Shown here one piece after another: positions 58,287 through 64,000 of a stretch of 64,000 nucleotides of DNA; the first letter of the stretch is position 1; every line of letters begins with the position of its first letter. Below the pieces are notes generated by a model. It worked only from the letters and a program-made list of their open reading frames with translations, was not told where the DNA came from and made no database searches. Position numbers and translations under genes: made by a program. The stretch is from the NCBI GenBank assembly GCA_963070105.1, contig OY718805.1:6878001-6942000 (forward strand), written 5' to 3'. This DNA is from Litomosoides sigmodontis (taxonomy: Eukaryota; Nematoda; Chromadorea; Rhabditida; Onchocercidae).

Positions 58287-59835
58287 TCGACGTCTCCGTC
58301 GTGAAGGATTTCGAAAAACTTTGTTTCTTAATCGATCTCATTGAATTTACGTCCAAAAAATTGGAAAATCTGTGAACGAAAAAAGGAAACGATGAAAGTG
58401 AAATGTTACGCACGTGGATCCTTAGTTTTAATATATTAGTTCTAATCCTTAGTACCCTTAGTTTTAATATTTGAACATGTTCATTTTAAAGTGTAATGGT
58501 CTAAGTACTCAAACGCCACTGTAGTATCATCCCGTAGTGCTGTACTTCCTTACTTCGGATTATTGTATTTTCTTTTATTGAAGATGACATAAGGTATCCG
58601 TCGTGAAGGGAATTTAACTTATCATTTAATCTGACTGGTAAATATAAATTAATTTTTTCTTTTAAATTCAATATTTACTCTATTAGTTTACACATGAATA
58701 GTCAGCATTGTGTGTCTAGTCGTTGCATATTCCATTTTGGACGCCTTTATTTTATACATGAAATTAAGTTTCTGTAAGCTGTCGATATTTCAAGACCAAT
58801 TAAAGCGATAGAAGAATTAAAAGTGTGTTGTTGAGCGTTTGATGTCCGAGAATTTAAGTCGAATCGAATCACATTCACAAGATTGATTCGTTTGCTTCAA
58901 CCCTCAAGATGGTGTAGATCGCTGCTTCACTTCCGGTTTATCAAACAGTAAATTAACTTCAACAGTTCGAATTTTAGGACATTAAAGTTGTGTTATGAGG
59001 AAACTAGGATGAGTAAAAGCATTTGAGAGTTGGTAAGAAGTGATATGAAATGTTAGGAGTTTTCATGCCATTAATAAAATAAGGGGTGAAGAAGGGTGAA
59101 ATTGAACTTTCCCAATAACCTTGTCAATTTAAGCTTGTTAGTTTATCAGTAATGCCGTTAAAACGTGAAATTATGTTCATTCTGATCGAAGTTTTCTTCG
59201 CACTTCCCAATATAATCTCTCAATTAAGATGCGTTATTTTTTCTAAAATACATTTCAGCTATTATCGTTTGAAAAACACTTTGATGGAACATTCCGGAAA
59301 GATTTAATAAAATAACGGCTAATTTGAAAATTGTAAATTTCGAGGAAAAAATGCAAAAAACTATTAGTAAGCCAGTTATTTTTTAATTTAATTTAAATTT
59401 TAGGTGCTTTCTTATAAAAATTTTTTTGTCAAAAACATTATTTACTATTATCGCTTTCAGCGGTGCGTGGCTGCACGCAAGACTGGTTTTTGAAGGGTAT
59501 CTTAATTCTAAAATATATTTTAGGAAGTAAGTTGTGGAGGGAGCGATTCGTTTTTAAAATACAATACAACTGAGGAGGGAAAAATTTTCATAATGTTTAT
59601 TTCTAATAGAGCTATCCCGTAATCGCACTAATTAAACTGCAGAATCATTCACTGATTAATTCATTCAAATTAATCCCTTCTGTTACGTCATCAAGAAGCT
59701 ATTTTCCATTGGTTGAATTTTGTTGATAGCTGGAAATAGCCAATTTAAATTTCACAAATATCAGAGTAGAGCCTGAGCGTGTAGATATTTCGCAAAGAAA
59801 ACACACTGTCATCTGTGCTTTCAGCATTACCACTG
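58287..59835. other. Intergenic region upstream of the myosin gene
   Basis: No recognised exon. A short motif resembling CCTTAGTTTTAATAT occurs twice at about 58421-58470. It includes the channel gene 3' UTR and the myosin promoter region. Confidence 0.5.
59818..59824 (+). promoter_or_regulatory. Likely trans-splice acceptor of the myosin gene
   Basis: CTTTCAG ends 11 bases before the ATG at 59836, the usual position of a spliced-leader acceptor in nematodes. An ordinary 3' splice site is the alternative. Confidence 0.5.
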
Positions 59836-62800
59836 ATGGAAGGAGAGAAGATGGACATGCATGTTTGGGTGCCCGATAATGAGGATGGATTCGCTTTATG
59901 CAAAATTGTTGACATCGGTTGTGAATGCTTAACGCTACGACGGTTGCACGAAAAAGAAACGGTAGGGCGATCGTTTGCTGTTGGAAAAGCTGAAAAGAAC
60001 GGAAAAAAAAAGGTGAACAAAGGGATTGTTTTCAGTTCAAAGCTTTCTATGACAATGTCTTTCCGGCTGGAGGACAGGTCAATCAAGACGTTGATGACAA
60101 CTGTAAGCTTTTCATCATCGAAATTATTTGCTACAAAATTTTCTCTTCAACGATTGCACACTCTCGTTGATGATTGCTCAGAGAATTTGAAGCAACTGAA
60201 TATGCATAAGTGATAATTGGATGTGAAATCAGTCACCTTCAGGTTCACTAATTCATCTAAACGATGGTTCTCTTCTGAATAACTGTCGTTTACGTTATAA
60301 TCGCAAGCAATTTTACGTACGTTTTACTCGCTTCACGTTAACATTTAAACCATATTCTTAAAAGACAGTTTTCTGTTCCAGGCGACATAACTGTTTCTTC
60401 ATCCTCCTAAGTGAACTAGCTGAAATTGATGACCTGAATTACTTTGCTTTGATTTTCTATCACTTTTCCGAATTACAGTAATGTTTACGTTCTATAGACT
60501 TACGTGGCCAATATACTCATCGCAATCAATCCGTATGAACAAATATCCGACCTATATGATGTTAATATGATACGAAAGTACAAAGGACAGTCACTTGGAA
60601 CTTTGCCTCCACACATCTTTGCTATTGGTATTTGTCATTGAATGAATTATGCAAATGAAAGGGTTGAGTAACAGCTGGACAGATGGACTTTCGAAATGAC
60701 ATAATTTAAATTGAGAAGAATTAGTTTCAAAGGTTAAATGCATTAAAATGAAATTTTTAGCCGATAAAGCTTATCGAGACATGATACGCAATCATGAATC
60801 TCAATCAGTCATAATATCCGGAGAATCTGGAGCTGGGAAAACAGAATCTCAGAAGCACATAATTCGGTTTTTATGCGAGTCTTGGGGCCATCTCGTAGGA
60901 GCAATTGAGCAACGCATTCTGGAAAGTAAGTACTTCAGGCTAAGGCTTTTTTTTCAGATAATTTCTTACGGAAAAGTTGCTGATGTTACTCCGAGATCTT
61001 CAGAGGTCATCAGTAGGCGCTTACTGAAATGTATTTCAATAGCATGGGCGGAGATAGATTTGCGATACAAACTAAAATAATAATTTAATAACTGAATCGT
61101 TTATTCGATGCTTGAAGTTAATGCCGAGAGACTTTCACGACAGTAGGAAATATTTCTTGCAAACACAAAAGCAAAAATTGCTAATTTCAAAATCTTTTAG
61201 GTAACATCAATTTAAAGGTACAATTATATTCATTTAGAATTTTGAAGCAAAATTTCATCTGTTTATTATTGTTCAAAATTTAGTAAGCACAATTTTGGAA
61301 TCATTTGGAAATGCAAAAACAGAATGCAACAACAACAGCAGTCGGTTTGGGAAATTTATTGAAATACATTTCAATGATAAGGTTGGACAATAACCTTTGC
61401 GGCTTGGAAATTCAGTTGGTACTCAGCGAAGTGTATAGTGATAATTTAGAATTACTCATCACTTATTGATGGACGGAAGCCAAGAGACTTCCGTGAAATA
61501 TGAAATAGTTCTGAAAAATTATGCAGAGCGAGTTCTGAACCCAGTGATTCTGATTTTGCATTGAGAATACGTAGCAGGTCACGTAGCAGGGAAGAGACAG
61601 CGAGCACTTCATTTAGAGTTGTCGGAAGATCAGTAAGTAATAAGCACTTAGAATCAAGCAATTTACTATGTGACATACTTTTCTTCTAAAATAGTAAATC
61701 GACAAGGCGAATTCTCCTGGAGAGTTAAATAAAATATCGGTGTGCATTTCTCAATTTTAAGTTATACTTTCGTTCAGCAGTGAAAAACACTTCCAATTTT
61801 CCTAAAATGTTTAGAAATTAACTCATTTTCTTAGCATTTTTAGGGTGTTGTTGTGGGCGGCTTTGTGTCTCATTATTTACTGGAACGTTCACGCCTCTGT
61901 GTACAGAATGCACGCGAACGAAATTATCATATCTTTTATCAACTGATTGCTGGCACTGACGATCAAATGGCAAGCAAATTGAAATTGAGCAAACTGGAAA
62001 ATTTTAATGTTTGTTATTTTGAAATGTTTCCTTCGTGTAATTTCACCCCTTAGAATTGATCATTTCAGTATTTCAATCAATCATCCATCTGCACGACTGT
62101 ATTAGCAAAATTTATTGTTTCAGTATCTCAATAAAGGCTGTATGCAATTCTTCTTGAACGAAGAAAATTCGAATAAAGCGTTGATGGGAAGAAAAAAGTA
62201 TGATTTGGTAAGGATGGTAATTCGTCTCATTGCGTTTGAAAACTAATTTCAAAATTCAGCTCTCTTCGTTTAACTCAACAGCGATTTATTTATATTATCT
62301 AATTTGCAGTTGAAAAGAGCAGGCATTTCTTGGAATTTACTGAGACAGAGTTACTCCTTCAAGGCCGAATTTTGGATGAAAGATAGATTCCTCTCCCTTC
62401 CTTTTTTTTTTTTTAAAAAAAAAGTAATATTTGAGAATGATATGCGAGACGAACTAATTGACGATTACAATGACTTCCAAAAGCTGCTCAACGCATTCAT
62501 TCGCATCGACGTGTCGGTGGACGTCCGAAACACAGTGCTCGAAATAGTCGCTGCTATATTGCACCTTGGAAACATCGAGTTTTTCGATGAAACCATTAAC
62601 TTTAAAAGTGATCGCTAGCTGTAACACAAATAGCAATAGGCGTAATTTTGTGCTTATTTCTATTTGCAGCGAAAGCGGTAGCTAATCCCTTCATAAGTAG
62701 AGCTTGGTGTATGCATTAAGTGATAAAAACAGCTGAGCCTTGAATTCTGCTAAATTATAAATTAGATATTAAAGAAGGCTAGCACATCCTTGCTAGAGCA

Positions 62801-64000
62801 CTAGTAATTTAATTCTTCAATGAGTACTGACTTCTCTGATGAACAGGTACTGGTCATACTCGAAAGTCATGTCGATTGCAATAACTTTGAAGATGACTGG
62901 ATGAACTGAAACGTTTGAAATTGCAGGTGGTTGTAATGTTAGAGAAGAAAGCGAGAAGTATTTGATTTATACGGCTGAACTACTTGGGATTGGAAGGGAT
63001 GATCTGAGGAAACATCTTGTAAGTCGATTGATGCAACCGACTAGAGGTGGCGCAAAAGGGACACTTTATTCGTTAGTTCTTCAAAGTTGACCGTTTCCTA
63101 CCTGATAATTCCTTTTCAATAAAAATCTATCCTGATAAGAAAGAGGCATTACACTTTTTATGGAAACATTTCACTGTTCACTTGAAGTACGCCTTCAAAT
63201 TACAGATAATTCCGCCTTCATTGAATTGGAGATTACAGTATGGCCGTTTGTTAAAGACTTAGATTCATGAAGTTCTTAGTAGCTTCCAACAAATTTAATT
63301 TCCAAATTCGCTTCATGATGACTTTCATGAATATTTCTAATATCAGTTTAAGTTTGTTGAAAAGAACTCAATTGCACTAACTACTTTGATTTTATCATTT
63401 CGATTATTTTGCTTTCGCATATGAAAAAGACATTCATTTCATCGTTTAAATAAATCTGATTGCAAGCACAATATGATGAGATTACGGAGAGGTTTATATT
63501 GCAATTTATGCATGCCAGGAGTACACGTACTGTATTACGGATTTCAGAGTACCACTGCGTGCTAGTGAAGCAAGCATGGCACGTGATGCCCTTGCTAAAG
63601 CGATTTATACTCGTTTATTTACGGCAATTATCAATAAAATCACGGAATGCATGCCATCCGATGAAAGCGCCTTTTCAATTGGCGTGTTGGACACAGCTGG
63701 TTTCGGTACCATCTCTTCTCCTTTGCTACTACGATAGAGCTCAATTTTTTGTTTCGAAATTAAAATTCACCTTCTTGTTCCGTTTCCTATTCGTAAGTGA
63801 TAGTGATGAAATGATTCATATTCACCTAAAATTTCTATTAATTTGTTAATATCCTACAACGTGTAAGCAATATCATGAGTGATTAAAAAAGCAATGGCAA
63901 AGCAGCAATAATTCTTCCTAACATTTAAAATATTTCAGAATCATTGGATGTGAATTCTTATGAGCAATTTTGCATAAATTACTGCAACGAAAAATTACAA
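59836..64000 (+). CDS. Class VI unconventional myosin, motor domain (3' end beyond window)
   Basis: The exons are 59836-59961, 60036-60102, 60243-60316, 60498-60627, 60761-60925, 61284-61381, 61844-62008, 62124-62207, 62310-62607 (perhaps with an internal intron 62350-62424), 62927-63071, 63548-63705 and 63939 onward. The head starts [20 protein letters not shown], as myosin VI does, then [19 protein letters not shown] and [20 protein letters not shown]. The P-loop GESGAGKTE is at about residue 150, followed by [18 protein letters not shown] (switch I) and [26 protein letters not shown] is switch II, with Thr where most myosins have Ile. [13 protein letters not shown] runs into the window edge. 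Class VI myosins move towards actin minus ends; C. elegans has two (spe-15 and hum-3), and I cannot tell which this matches. Tail and converter are outside the window. Confidence 0.93.

Overview
This is AT-rich eukaryotic DNA with multi-exon genes, many TTTCAG-type 3' splice sites, and introns from tens of bases to more than 1 kb. The best-recognised proteins (a LIN-29-type zinc-finger protein, a KANK/VAB-19 protein, a class VI myosin and a nematode-type divergent Cys-loop receptor) point to a nematode. Gene density and intron size resemble a parasitic clade III (spirurid or filarial) worm, but that placement is inference. Nothing bacterial, viral or CRISPR-like was seen. All gene models were assembled by eye from splice signals, reading-frame phase and protein similarity.

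Layout, left to right. 1-8.3 kb has no recognised gene and carries GAT, GT and GA microsatellites. 8.3-11.0 kb (+) holds the five-finger C2H2 block and 3' end of lin-29; its 5' exons were not found. 16.1-18.1 kb (+) is a ZCCHC9-type protein with four CCHC knuckles. 24.3-33.7 kb (+) is a complete-looking 23-exon KANK gene, with the KN motif in the first exon, a coiled-coil and low-complexity middle, and C-terminal ankyrin repeats. 42.3-36.4 kb (-) is a 13-exon gene for a secreted protein. Its N-terminal domain is the thioredoxin-like domain of selenoprotein P with a Cys-x-x-Cys site, followed by a Q/E/R-rich linker and a new Cys-rich C-terminus. One exon of this gene carries an in-frame TGA just before a good splice donor. 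46.9-44.9 kb (-) is the glutamate-cysteine ligase regulatory subunit (GCLM). 49.6-48.7 kb (-) is a small secreted Cys-rich protein. 51.1-54.0 kb (+) is an NDUFA11-like complex I subunit with a possible alternative short product. 55.8-58.3 kb (+) is a divergent Cys-loop ligand-gated channel with at least one apparent single-base frameshift. 59.8 kb to the window end (+) is the motor domain of a class VI myosin, cut off by the window edge.

The genes do not form an obvious pathway or operon. Two neighbours, GCLM (glutathione synthesis) and the SelP-domain protein (thiol redox fold), share a redox theme, but the pairing may be chance. The most unusual observations are the SelP-domain gene with its in-frame T-G-A, two introns that only work as GC-AG, a perfect 34-bp inverted repeat inside a GCLM intron, and a broken or mis-sequenced ion-channel gene.
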